Assembly: GCA_002633005.1 (NCBI GenBank)
Contig: NMRA01000206.1
Coordinates: forward strand, 78,092 to 142,091
DNA: 64,000 nucleotides
Source of the DNA: Phoronis australis
Lineage: Eukaryota > Phoronida > Phoronidae
Direction: 5' to 3'
Numbering within the stretch: position 1 is the first letter of the stretch; each line of letters opens with the position of its first letter. Position numbers and translations under genes: made by a program. The notes below the pieces were generated by a model. It saw only the letters and a program-made list of their open reading frames with translations. It was not told where the DNA came from and searched no databases. Positions 11,501 through 25,500 of the stretch are shown here, piece by piece.

Positions 11501-14500
11501 ATCACTAACCTATGACATTGTCCACGTTCTGTCGTCTCAGTTTTAACTCATTTTATAACAACCACTATAGAAGTGGTGATACAGAGTTAAAGTGGAATGT
11601 AGAGTGTGAGTATTAGGTATACCTTATGAGCTTTCTTTGAGGCGGGATGATAGATACTGTACTTTTTCGAAATTAACTGGACAACTCAGTCTCGAGGCAC
11701 ATTTCCATGACTTGGGATGTGAAATGGATGACGACATTTCTGTAAATTCACTGCTTTGAAAGATGAACGTCTATTTGAGTGTCACTTCACTCTATGTAAA
11801 TATTTCGGATGAAAATTTATAAGGAGGTTAACAATTTGACCCCTAAATTTTTGTGACGTAAATTAAAATCGGTTAGTTCTCGAGAGAGAATTGGTTTTTT
11901 GGTGCACAATGTATATTCAATTACAGCATGTTATTATTTGTATTTAATTGATGACAGTAACTGGATTTATTTTTCAACTACTGTATACATTGTTTAAAAC
12001 GTTCAATACCTTCTGCCGCCACTCCTCCATCACCCCCAACACAACCACTAGCATTCACAACCAACACCTGCGACGGCCACTACAACTAACGCCGATTTTA
12101 CTGGTGAATACTTTCTAATAGATAGATGTAATGGATTCCCTAAAAATACGTTTACTGAACACTGCAGTCTAAGTCCCTTGTATGAATCCTACCATCCACC
12201 ATCACCAACACCTGTCACTACAACCTACACCACGTGTACGTGTGTAAATTTCCTTAAAGATAATGGATGTTCCAAAGGTTCATGGGGTGAACACTGCAGT
12301 CAAAATTGCCTGTGTGAATCCTGCGATCCAGACACTGGCAAATGTCCCCCAGGTGAGTACTTGTCAACTAAAATCACTATTGATCAGGAGTCGGTGTCCT
12401 GTTTTACTGAATGGAAATGCGCGTGTCGTAACTTAAGCCTACCCCAGACGGTGAGGGAGATTGTCAATGCTGAGAAAAGTTGCACTTCATGCGGAAATAT
12501 AGCAGCAAAATTCACACACTTTGATAAACCTCACGTTGTCGGCAGTTTTTCCTCGAGACAAGTTTGAAATATCTTCATGTTCTCAAATAGGGCTTGAAAA
12601 AATACGGAGCACATAGTTCTTTGGGTAGTTTAGAAAGCGTACTTGTAAATACCAACACTTACATGAAGACCTTTTTTCTACATGTAACGATCTCGACTGG
12701 AGATGAGTGACTAAAATTCCCACAATAGATTTTCTTTGAATTGCGTTGTGTATATTATAAGTACTAAAAATTCTGATTGGGGGGCGTGATCTGGATGAAG
12801 TTAGTGAAGAAGTGGAATGTTTTAAGTTCACCACTTTCTGTAGTTAAAAGTGTGCCCAAAGCGCCAACGTCAGTGAGAGGGTGCATTTAATTTCTTATCA
12901 ATTTTAGCCTTTTCACTCTAAATCTCGATAACGTAGTTTTAATTGCATGTACCTTACGCTCATGAAATACGAAAAATAACTGTCGCGTCTTCTCTTCCAG
13001 TCAATACGTGTCCACCAATGACCTTTGGTGACCAGTGCCAATACACTTGTAATTGCCTGAAGGAGAACGAGCAGTGCAACCACGTCACTGGAAACTGCAC
13101 CACGGGATGCGAACAGCGACAACCTGGGCTGTGTGCGGGAGACTGCATAAAAGGGCGTTATGGGTCTGACTGTGAAAAGAAATGCGCATGCCCTTCCGCT
13201 TGCGACAGAATAACGGGACAATGCAAGGCATGCCCAGACGGATTCTTTGGATATGGCTGCCAGTACACATGCGGGGACTGCAAGGGAAAATGTGACCCGG
13301 ACTCGGGATACTGTGAGCCACAATGTAACGCCGGGTCTTATGGCCACTCCTGCAATAACAAGTAACTGCAGTTCTTTTTACATATACACGTTTTGTGTAA
13401 AATTTAAAAGTCCAAAACAGTCGTTCGTTTCACCCTGACAAAGTTGTTCACTCTCACAGCGGCGCTGCCGGTACTTTCGTCCGTTTGACGTACAGGGTAC
13501 ATGGGACTTCCTGGTTTGTATGCAATGCTCGTGTTCCCCCTGTAGAAATCTAGTAGTTTCAAAGTTTCTGAATACGGGGAATTAGTTGTTTCAAGTATTT
13601 TGGAATAATGCATCATGTGTTTTAAAGCAATTGCATTGCAGAACATTTAATTAGACTTAATATACACCCGTAACTTGTTGCTGAGCAGTACAATCGCATA
13701 AGAATTTCATTTAGAAGTAAAAAGGGATAAAGTTGTTTTCCAAGTTTCTAACTCAGGGTTTTGCATATGGCAGCCTTCTTGCAAAATAACATTTAAAGAC
13801 CCAATTATTAAAAAAAATATGTAGAATAACAGCAAGGGCAATTGTAAACAATCTAAATGAAGTGCTAAATTGATGTGATGTTTCAACGTTAGCCAAACTT
13901 GGTAACTTTTTAGGGTTTTACATAACACTATTGATTTTGAGCGTCTCCAGATTCCCCCATCCCAGAATTTCAATTCCCAGGTGCTTTTGCGATGGCAGTA
14001 GCTGTACGAGAAACGGATACTGTGTTGACTGCTCTAAAGGTTACGGCGGCGCTTACTGCAATACCCCTTGTAAGTGCGGTCCTGGGAAAAGCTGCCGAAA
14101 AGATCTAAGTTGCGTCGGAGAATGTCCACCAGGGAAATCGGGGGAAGCGTGCAAGTTAAACTGCAACTGCACTGGAGGCTGTGAGAAGTCGGGAAAGTGC
14201 AAAGACAGTGGTGTCTGCAAACCAGGATATTACGGCAGTTCTTGCAAGAATGAGTGTGGATTCAAAGAGATAGACGGCTGCAAGATTCCCACCTCGACGT
14301 CCACGGAATGCAAGTACAACCGTTGGGGTACGGGATGTACGAAGTATTGCAAGTGTAAAGACGTGAGAGAAGCATGCGCACTGAATGGCCCAGGCTGTCT
14401 TTCTGGATGTAGAAACGGATGGTGTGGTCCTCAGTGCGATATCAAATGTCAGTGTATTTATGGAACTCCTTCTTTTGTTAAACCGTGTACCTGCGAGCCG

Positions 14501-17500
14501 TTTTACTTCGGGTTTTACTGTAGTACCCCGTGCCAATGTCAAATGCCATGTAGTGGCCTTTTAGGTAACTGTCCTAAAAAACTATGTAACCTTAATTACT
14601 TCGGGCCAGACTGCCAGAAGAAGTGCAACTGCGAAGTGCCCTGTGACCCCGTGACAGGAAAATGTCCAGGAAATTGCATATCCGGTAAAACTGGATTAGA
14701 TTGTCAGGTGGACTGCCTGTGTAAGAATTCTGAGCCATGTGACAAGGTCACGGCAAAATGTGGCAAATGCCCTCCTGGCCGGTGGGGTCACGCTTGTCAA
14801 CACGAGTGCGGGTGCAATGACTGTACGCCCGGGACCAATGTGTGCCAAAAAGGAAACTGTCCCCCGGGAAGAGTGGGTTTGCAATGCGAAAAGGTGTGTC
14901 ACTGTAAGGGAACGTGCCACCCTTTGACTGCCTACTGCAACGGTGACTGTGAGGATGGTTGGTTTGATCTGGACTGTCAACGCCGTTGTCACTGCGATCG
15001 CTGCACTAAGGTTGGCGCGTGCATAGATCATGTGTGCTATAAAGGATTCTTCGGGCTTTCCTGTGACCAAAAAAGCCATTGCGCACAAAGCAATCCGCGG
15101 AATGGCGTATGCACACCCGACGTCAACTGCGACCTAGGATGGTGGGGATTGAGATGCGATCGAAAGTGCCAAGATTGCCCGTCCGGAGTCGGCTGTCATA
15201 GATACCTTGGTATTTGCCACACAAAATGTAAAGCCGGTGACTGTACGACAGGTATGGTCATTACCATAATGAATGAATCTGAATACAATTAATATAAATG
15301 GAAACTTACTTGTATTTGAGGTACTTTGTATCCGCAGTATTGCACGTTTTCTCAATGTGTCCACGCGCATGCAGTGCCGTAGTGGGGCGTAGGCGCAGGT
15401 AGGCACAGTCAGACACCATTTTGGCAAGTAAACCTTGCGCTTACGCACATTAAGTTTAATTATAGTAGGGCGTAGTCGCACGTAAGAGCAGTCAAGCATC
15501 TTTTTACACCTTAACCGTAGCGTGTCACTTACTTAACTGCGAAAAGGCGAACGCACACCCTATCAGGTGAAAGTTTACTGCAAAATGAACTGTTCTTCTC
15601 TAGAGGGAGATAACTGCAAGTTTGTCTACACCCCGCCTACGCACAATAAAGGACGGTATACACCTCTTTCACGAACGCGGGGCGCTGCTGTCGTGTTGAT
15701 CGAAAACGAGGCGCCTTGACAAACATGGCATCGTCCTGCAAGGTGTTGTGGTCAAAGGACTTATCAACGTTACCAAAAATCAAGTTGTCTGATGTTGAAT
15801 CGATCTCCAAAAAACATACCAATACTTACGGCAACTAGACTTTTACCCTCCTCAGCTATTCCTTAGTAGTTTTCCCTCTTTTGAAAAAGTGTGGAAGTCA
15901 GGGATATACCCAGGCTTTTAGTCTTGAAAAACCCTGCTCGCCAGCTGGGCGAGTGCCGGAGCCAGAAAATCTACTCGCCAATCCCGAAGTTCGGTCACCC
16001 GGCTGTTGGCGCCAGTCACCACAAACTTGCTGCTAATTTAAATAAAGATCTTCGTTTCATGCACTGATGTCACCATTTATTAGGGCTACCGTATTAGCTC
16101 TAATAAGCGCCCAGGGGGACTCTTTTTGTAGCCTACGGCAGTTAAACCTTGTCTCCGAAACGGGTGAAATCGGAAGCTAGGATTCATCAAATTTACACAC
16201 TGTGACGTATGTGTAACCTATGACAGACTAGCTACAAAACTGTGGTGCATTGCTATCAAACTCTGTTGTTAAATTACGATCTTTTTTAAAAAATGTGCTG
16301 AAATCACAGGGCGAAAACTTGCCGACTGATGCATCGCTGCTTCGCGATCGTCGATAGGACAACTTGAATTCTTGAGTAAAAATAGTTTCGACTCAAATAA
16401 CCTGAAATCCTCCCAAATAGCCTTTTCTGAGATTCTTAAGTTCCAGTGGACTCAGTGTCGGGATTAACCGCAGATGAAGTCAAAATCTGCGCTAGATCGC
16501 ACCCTGCAACGAGAAAAATCTGGACGAACACATATGTTGTTTCACGTGACGTTTGTATTGAAGTGAATCAGCTGGTGTGCACCGAATGAGCGAGCGCGTG
16601 CGTGTCATCAGTGTTCATTTGCCAGAGTAGCAGGCCCAATGAGCTGTATAATGTAGTATATTTATCTCATTGAGCAGGCCCACATGTTATATGTGGGCCC
16701 TAGCGCGCGCTTTTGGCCAAGTTTCGATTCGCAATTTTTATAATTTTTCGTGTACAAAACAATCTGGATTCCTTTTGTGGGAGAAGATCTGTACGGGAAA
16801 GATACAATACCAATCCCGTTGACCTGAGTACGCTGCGTCTGTTCTGATCAGGGTCAGACCATGTAGTGTGACACTTTCCTGGCAAGATCAGCAAATCTTT
16901 TGCGTTCTTTTTGAAGCACTGCGGAATGGCTTGAAGTGTACAATGTACAGCCACGGCTAAATACCGACATAGCGGCGAGGCTCGTGGTCTACTAGAAATT
17001 ACGCGCACAATGATTTTTCAGAACTGTCGGATATTATTGGTAAATTGAATACATTTACTGTAGAATTTTAGAACTGTGAGGTAAGACATTTTTCGCACTG
17101 ATATATACACATTCATGGACTGGGCGCTTATTTTAGCGAAGTCTGAAAACGAGTGGGGACGCTTATAGGGGCATAATTTTGGCTAAAATGACATTGTGCA
17201 TTACAATAAGAAATCAGTTCCAAGAAATATGGTATTTTATTTGCTATGAGCACATGGACCGGTCTTCCACCTTTCTCCCCTTTTCTTCGTTTCGGACTAG
17301 TCCACAAATTCTTTGTGCACGACCAAACACTGTGTTTTTTTGACGAATCGCGTAACGGGTGACATGTACTGAATCGGTAGGGTCGCACTGCGCCGATGTT
17401 TTTTACTGCCGGAGCATCGACACGATGACCAAATTGAACCTTAAATTCATGATAAAAACAGCACAAGGAGGAGGAAAATTATTCATATTCATCTGGGAAA

Positions 17501-20500
17501 CGATATATAGTGCTTTTGCGCTCTGAAATTCGCTCGCCACCGGGCGACCGGCAAGTCAACTTCTACTCGCCCAGCACCATTTTTACTCGCATTGGCGACT
17601 AGGCGAGTAGCTAAGTATATCCCTGGGAAGGATACCGACGAGATATTACTGGAATTGGTACGTTCAGGCACGGCACAGTACACCATGGCCAGCTGATGAT
17701 TACTCAAGAGGTTTTATCAGTGTGCCTCGTTTTCGATCAGTATTTATAGATGGCGCGGGAAGATGGCGCTTTCGTGAAATAGGTGAATAGTGGGGCGTAG
17801 GATTAAAGCAACAACTTGCGGTATCAATGAACCATTACGCTGACAACATTGTTGCCGAATATTCCGACGCGATTGAATAAACGTCCTGCACAATTTATTC
17901 AGTGTTGTTTTGAACTTGGACCGGCGTTGACTTGATGAGCTGTCAGTTTGCTCTATTTTGCACATCATGATCAAAACGTGGTCGATGGGATCCGGGATAA
18001 GACCTACCCAGCACGAAGTCAGGCGTATTTGAAATCGGTTCGGACTGATTCCACAACGGCAATCAGAGAAATGCGTGAGCTCGTAAAAATTTAGGGGGCG
18101 GTTAGAGTAGACAACCTACCAAGTGACCTGAGACAACCAGACATCTGCATTAAAACTTTTCTTTGCACTCAGGACAGCTGAATGTGAACGAGGATTCAGC
18201 GAAATAAACTCTGATCGTAAAATACGATCAAGGGGCCCCGAGGACACACGAACGACTAAAAAACGCCGCCAGCATATCTTTTCTTTGTGCTACGTCACCC
18301 TTCCCATTCAGAGACTTGGAATGCACGCGGACCTTTGCCTTCCAACATGTGTGGTTGAGCCCTTTTCTGCGACATCCTAGATTCCCCACTGCACACTCTA
18401 AGTAAAATAGGTCTACATATTTGTGAGTCAGATTTTGCGAATTCAATGACTTTTAAAATTCAGTGATCAAGGTGATACGGTTGACCTTGGGCGCCTATTT
18501 ACCACCAATTTTACCACTACAGCACTGCGCGCATGTACATGTAGTTGACAACTGTGCCCTGAGTTGCCAAGCCAGTCACGCCACTGATAATATCATGGAG
18601 AATTTGAGTTTCGTTTTATGTGACTGAGTCGTACACGGTCCGATACACAGTGTATGCATGTAGAGGCACATCGAAGCAAAAGTCAGTCACTTATCATTCT
18701 ACTCCGCTATTGCTTTTGCAAATTTTAAATTAAGCTTAAGTATTCTACTTTTCGACACACAAGTGTATCCTTTAGCGGACCTGGTTAGCGTCGTTTAGTT
18801 TCGGATTTATTTTCAACGTTATCAATATGCGTACATGTACGAACTCTCAAATTGCTGTTTGTTTTTCAAGAGAGCAATTAACTGAACAGCTATCCGTTCT
18901 TGCAAGATTTCATTGATTTTTTTCTAGTTGGTATTAATTTATTGGCCATTTTACACAATCAGAAGCGGGCAGATATCTTGTGCTAGTTTACATTTGCTGG
19001 CAAATCAAACACTAATGGACAGTCACCAAGAGTTACCCTTTGTTGCAGACTTTGCTTGCCGCCCCGATCGGTATGGTCCTAAATGTTCCCCTTGTCACTG
19101 TAAGAATCCTGGAGTTTGTTCCCCGTTAACGGGGGAATGCTCAGATGGTAACGGCTGCGCGGCTGGATGGTGGGGACCAGATTGCCAAAGCAAGTGTCAT
19201 TGTCAAGGTGGCCAGGGGTGTGGCCAAACATACGGAAATTGCCCTGGTGGTGTATTGTGCGAGCGAGGGTACTTTGGACCCTCGTGTGGTTTCCGGTGTA
19301 CATGCAAGGGCGGCATTTGCAATGAAACGTTTGGTAACTGCACCAGTGGATACGATTGCCCCAAAGGTCGCTACGGCCTGAACTGCAGCGATGAGTGTCA
19401 CTGTGACGATTGCGACTCTTTTACGGGAAAATGTAAAACTGGGTGTCACCAGGGATTCTTTGGACCCAGATGTGAGCACAGCTGCCACTGTAAAGGGAAT
19501 TGTGCCACAGATAGCAAGTGTCAGGGTGAGTGCAAGGAGGGCCGATTCGGTTACAACTGCTCGGGGTCATGCCACTGTGACTCCGCCGGTGATTGCGACA
19601 AAAGCACTGGCGTATGCTCTAAAGGTTGTGCTGCCGGTTGGTGGGGTCACAATTGCCAGAACCTCTGCAGCTGCATCAATGGCGTCTGTGACCCTGAAGA
19701 CGGGCGTTGTAATATTGGTGACTGCCCACCGAACAAATTCGGTTTGCAATGTGAGAAAAGCTGCCACTGTGACTCGAAGGAGGCTTGTCCGAATCATGGT
19801 TTTTGTAAAAAATGTGACATCGATCATTACGGGCCTGACTGTCAGGTTGAGTGCCACTGCAAACAGCCCTGCCACAGGTTCTCCGGCGAGTGTCGAGGTT
19901 CGTGCAAGGACGGGTATTACGGATTCAATTGCCGTGGAGTTTGTCATTGCGCCCCAGGTGGCATCTGTAATAAGACCCATGTGGTTTGCAAGAGTGGCTG
20001 CGAGCTTGGTTACTATGGAGTATTCTGTGATCTCAAATGCGGCTGTCCGGTCTGTGATCGAAAGACTGGACTTTGTGACGTTTGTCGAAGTGGTTTCTTC
20101 GGTAAGAAGTGTGACAAGCGGTGCCAGTGCGAAAAAGGTGAAATGTGTCCACATGACGGCGTGTGCGTTAAATGTCGAAAAGGATTTTTTGGGAAGCACT
20201 GCGACAAAGATTGTGGGCGCTGTCTCAACGGTTGCGAAAGATACTCCGGTATATGCAGCGGAAGTCCAAAATGTGCAAATCGTGTTTTTGGGTTAAAATG
20301 TGAAAGCATGAGTCACTGTATTGGAGGAACTGCTCCGCCCCCTGATGGTCCGTGTGCGGCGTGCAAAGCAACGTACTACGGCAGTAGATGTTCAGAAAGG
20401 TGCCTCTATTGCGCTCCAGGGACTGCTTGTTGGCAGTACTTTGGACAGTGTTATTCCTGCCCGATCGGAAAGACAGGTCCGTTCTGTGACACGAAGTGTC

Positions 20501-22504
20501 CATGCGCCGAAGGCGTTGGCTGCAACCAGCAAACTCGGAGATGCTCGCATTGTCTTAACAACGACAAGTTGATACCAACCAGCGGTTGCCCTAAAGGATG
20601 TCAACCAGGATGGAGTGGAAAAGACTGCACTGTTCGTAAGTTTGAACATTGCATCACCTAGCTGTACTATTTTCCATAAACAGTTGTTTGAAATGTAATA
20701 TCGCAAAGTACCAACATTTATTAATTACCTGTGTATTAACACGATCGTAACGTTAAGTGGGCCGCACCTCCTTTGATGGCAAAATTTACGTCAATGAAAT
20801 CCTTGACCAAAACCAGACACAAACACTCTGCTTCCAAAATAGCTACCAGACAAAGAAATTCCTCCCCTAGTATGGATGAATAATCTCGTTTGCTTAATTT
20901 TATGTGTCGCTCTCCAACTTAGACTACTACAACTAAGTCTGCCCTAAGTTTACGTTATTCTTTGGTTACTGTAATAGTGCTCATCAGCAGAACACCTTAA
21001 GACTGTCTTCAATTTTCCTTAATCGTTCCAGCAACACGTTGCTCAGGCTTAGTTTTCGGCGACCGTTGTCAATATAAGTGCAACTGTTCTCACCCCTTGG
21101 AGAAATGTGACGAAGAGACCGGGAGGTGCAGTGATACTGAATGTGTTGTCCGCAAAAAAGACGGACTCTGCCTCGCGGACTGTGTTCGAGGACGTTGGGG
21201 CGAAGACTGTGAAAATCACTGCGACTGCGCTGCATATGAGTTTTGCAATAGAACCTTTGGCTGTCTGGACGAGAAGACTGATTGTGGTTTAGGTGATTCT
21301 TGAAAACCTATTGATGTGAAAAACCATGGTTACCAAATCGACTTAGTCATTATTAAGATATCTCTGACGACTTAATTCCTATGAATACAGCTATGTTTAG
21401 CACTACACGACAAGTACTGTGACATACATTATGTTTGTGTAAAGCTCTTAGATATACTATATATTACAGGAAAGTACATCAGTATAAGGTATTTCACATG
21501 TAAGTTATTTCACGGCTTGTGTTCAGTACGTTTTTGCAATAAGTTTTCGTGTTCAATTTGAATTCCAATACACTTCTTCATGAAGTCGCCCCTGACAATA
21601 CAGTTTTGCTCCTCTACGAAAAATTCAAGACAGGAAATCAACTTTAACCATTAGGAAAGTGTCAGGCATGCTGATCACACCAGGTCATAACAATGCAGTT
21701 GGTCTCTGACTTACACCGGGCACGTCCTCGAAAAATACCGCCAAAATTCATTCGTTATGTCACGATTAGGTGAAATATAATTTTAATGAAAGCTACGATA
21801 TTCACAGAAAATTGTAACCTGAAATGATGATTTGCACAAAAAAGGTATGGGCCTATCGTAACTGACAGACTAGGGATTTTGTAGTTTCAAAAAATCTTTT
21901 TGCTTGTACTTCTCAGGTACATCAATAGGATACCAAACCCGGTTCGGGGCCTATTAGTAAAGCCTAAAACCGATTCCCATTTGAGTTTTTGGAACAAAAT
22001 AAAGTTTAGTAATCCTCTACAGCCATCAAGGTTTTAAGGAAAATTTGAAAACTTACTAAGTTTGCTCAACGGGCAAGCGTAGCGAACTACACATTTAGGG
22101 AATTACACGGCAACTGTGGGAAAACACTCACAAAGGACATACACGGTACACTGCAATGTCCAATCTGTGAGTTTCAGTGTAGAGAGTACAAGTTTTTATT
22201 TAATTCCAGACTTTATCTTTCACGATTGACACCAATGATGCATTAACAGGTCATAGAAAGACGATTGGCTGAAATCATCAAAACAGGGTTTAGTATCTTT
22301 TTAACATATGTGATGTCATTTGATCATAAACCAAAAGTACGTGGCTAAAAGAAACCGGTGTGACACGAAGGAGTTATTATATGTGAGATTTTAATGCCAG
22401 GTGAAATGACTTGTCAATAAGATATTGTAGTAGTGTTTGTATATGAATGTGTGTGCTCGGTTGAGCACGCGCGCACGCGTGTGTGTGTGCGTGTTTGTGT
22501 GTGT

Positions 22505-22555
<51 letters not shown>

Positions 22556-25500
22556 CGTGCGTGCATATGGCGATATGCAGTGGTGGGCAAGAGTTAATTT
22601 TGTTTTCATTGTAAATCTAACAGTTCCTAAAGAGCCATGCCACGAGAAAAATAGATACGGCTCCACGTGTTCCCGCCCATGCTTCTGTAAAGATGACGAG
22701 CCGTGCCACCGGTGTACAGGGGAGTGTGTGAGAGGCTGCAAGGAAGGAAAAAGTGGTCCCGACTGCTCGAAACGTAAGAAACACGTCTTTGCCGACGATA
22801 GATCATTCATGGGAGGCGCATCATAGAGTGGTGGGGGATATAGCCCCCACTTTTAGTGCTGTACTGGCATGGTCTATAGGCAGTGCTCAACAGGGTGACT
22901 GGCGGGNGGGGGGGGGCTTTAGCTACCCCCACTTTTTCAGTGTTGCGCCGCCCATGTCATTAAACGATCAATGTCATTTTATTGAAGAGAGTATATTCAA
23001 CTCACAGAAACCCTGAAAACTTCAGGTTCGATTTGAGGATGTGGGATTTTTACCAGGTCGCCACGGAATGACCACGCCACACCAGAGTCCCTCAAAATAA
23101 CCCACAAACAATAAAAAAACGGAAATCGGGATGGTTCGGCGAAAGCAGTAAGCGAGCCGATGATATTTAACTACCTCTGGAAGTGGGTGTGTGCATCCGG
23201 TAAGGGGCAGTTCGTCGTTTCCAACCACGCGAGAATTCCCAATGTACCACTTGACCAGAAAACATTCTGACGATCTTTGGAACCCCGGTGGACACATGGT
23301 GACGTTATGCTAAGTGTCGAGCCAACACATTAAGTGCCAAGTAAATGTTAATGCGTAGCTTGGTTCGTTCGGTTATTTTCTGAGGATACAATACTGGAGG
23401 ACCTATCATTTACCGGACTCTGACTTAGGAGAGCAGATCATGATCAGCGACCGTATCAAGTTAACACGTGCAGCCAAAGCTCATTTGCAGGCGAAGCCTA
23501 ATTTCCAAATTCTATTATTTTTCCACCTTGACTTCAGTTAACTGTTTCTGTCCAAAAGCATACTGTTTTATTGAAACAAGAAACCAGAGTTGTTGTCATT
23601 GATTCCGTTGTACTAAAAATCCTGTAACTTGGAGAACAATGTATATTAAACAGTGTAGCCTCAGCTAGTTCTCCTGGGACAAGCTGCTCAACTTGTCTTT
23701 TTTAATATCATGCATGGTTGAACCTGTGTTGATGCATGGTCCTAACATACGTAAGTATAACTGGCCAGTCCCAGTATCCAACCTGGCATCTTCTTGAGCA
23801 GGCGGCGAGGAGACAGATATGGGCTCAACAACTGGCTCTTGATGCCTCAATCTATTGGACTTGGTTTACTGCCAGACTTATTTTTGTTTTTTGAAATGGA
23901 GACAGAGAAACAAACAAACTGATAGAAATGTACATCTTTCTTAGTTCGTTTATCATTTTGCAAACATTGCTGAACTGATGCGTATTAGATTCCAGACAAA
24001 TTAGTCTTCCGTTAGACCCAAGCGAGTTCTGTGAGACCAAATCGTCAACTGAAGCTTATAACCATGTTTAAATGAACACGTGATATTGGTAAATATGGTT
24101 GCTTTGTGTTTGAACAGGAGACCAGCAGATGCCTTTGTAAGTGATGTAATGAAAGACATCCGCTGTATGGAAGGTGTGAGTCGAAAAACAAGCAGCGACA
24201 GTTCAAATTGATTTCCCAATAAAATTCCATGTCCCGAAGAAGGTTATCGGCGTGTTCTTGTGTTTTCGTGTTCATACAGACAGCGTATCAGCAAGACGGC
24301 AGTCGAGACGGGCATCACTATTTGACTAAATGAGTAATAAATGCGTGCAGCAATAGTCTCGTGCACTCTAAGTGCCGGTACCCTGAGCATAATGTATATA
24401 AATGTAAGGGGTACACGGTCGAAATAGATTTGGTATTCTTGTTATCGACACCAAATGACAAATCATGGCGCGCCGGGCATTTTTGACCCACGACAAAAAT
24501 GGTTTTCATCTAGAAATGTGTGATGTCCAAACGGACTTTCTGAAATTTAGCTAGCGCGAGTATTCCAGGTAAAATCGAAAAAATGAACGTTTCGGGTCAT
24601 GACATTTCATTAAATGGCTTAAAATAGAAAGATTAGATTAGATACTTGAGTTATAAGTGTTTTGTAATACGGACAGCTCTAAACTGGAAAACGGCCAGAC
24701 AGGTGCTGGGGTCTACTTTCCAAGCCTTCCTGTTGCAGATGAAGAAAACTAGGTATCGCTAGGCAATCTTGCCACGGTGTTTCGGGCTGAGATCACTGCA
24801 ATTAATAGAACTGCTCAACTGGCACAACAACATAACACTGAGCTTGGCAATCGGCCAATTACTATCTTTTCAGATAGCCAGGCAGCAATAAAAGCCCTAA
24901 AGAAACTACGGGTCAACTCTCGTTTTGTTAACGCTTGTATTAATGAGCTAACAAGCTTGCAATTGAAAGAACTGTCAATATACGCAGGGTCAGCGCCCAT
25001 GTGGGAATTGATGGCAATGAGAATGCAGACAGACTCGCAAAGATAGGAGCAAGATTTCTGCATTTTGTGCCTGAACCTGCTCTCCTGGTATCTTACGGAT
25101 GTTGCAGGATGAGTATACGCAACTGGGCACATACCCAGTCAGCAGCCCAGTGGGCATCACTTAACTAGGAGAATTTTCCCAACGTGATCGAACCAAAAGG
25201 TTCAAAAAGCCTTCTTAGTCTACATAGATTGGGTACAAGACACGTCATTCAAATTTTGACGGGCCACTGCAACCTAGCCCGACACAGACAAATTACTGGG
25301 CATATGGGGAGCCCTGTGTGTCCTGAGTGTGGTACTGACGTAGTATCTCCTAAACACTCGGTAGAGTCTTGCCCAGCTTTTTATAGGCTGAGGAGCAACC
25401 TACTGGATGGCACTGTTACATGCCTACAACATATAGTGCATGGCAACAAATGGAAACGTATGTCTGTTTTCCTAAAGGAGAGTGGCAGACTTGAAAACTT

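Larger units (their letters stand above)
9203..12259. other. Intron 7
   Basis: This is 3057 nt of AT-rich intron. It holds a dispersed repeat copy (11018-11440) and, at its 3' end, a decayed partial duplicate of exon 8 (12010-12178). Nothing else is recognised. Confidence 0.65.
15372..18527. mobile_element. hAT-family DNA transposon with 8-bp target duplication
   Basis: The left end is CAGTGCCGTAGTGGGGCGTA and the right end is CCACTACAGCACTG. These are inverted repeats starting with the CAGTG typical of hAT elements. The 8-bp direct repeat CGCGCATG flanks it exactly (15364-15371 and 18528-18535), the hAT hallmark. Subterminal inverted segments also pair: GATCGAAAACGAGGC near 15700 with its complement near 17725. 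A transposase remnant lies at 18150-18440 and a second element is nested at 15899-17625. A 164-bp relative with the same ends is at 27057-27220. Confidence 0.88.
15252..19048. other. Intron 10 (hAT insertion)
   Basis: This is 3797 nt of intron, of which 15372-18527 is an inserted hAT element. The flanks outside the insertion are plain AT-rich intron. Confidence 0.8.

Noticed and set aside
19567-20199. Minus-strand frame of about 210 codons, and similar ones at 14156-14542 and 14696-15088
   Set aside because: These are antisense to the EGF exons, rich in Thr/Ala/Val from reverse-complemented Cys/Gly codons, with no independent support.
19391-20296. Long plus-strand frame (about 301 codons) overlapping exon 11
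   Set aside because: It is a different frame of the EGF exon, without cysteine spacing or any domain. Such shadows arise from the repetitive Cys/Gly codons.
22391-22826. Frames of about 129-139 codons on both strands around the GT repeat
   Set aside because: They are mostly poly (Thr-His) or (Val-Cys) from the microsatellite. Only 22624-22773 is real exon.
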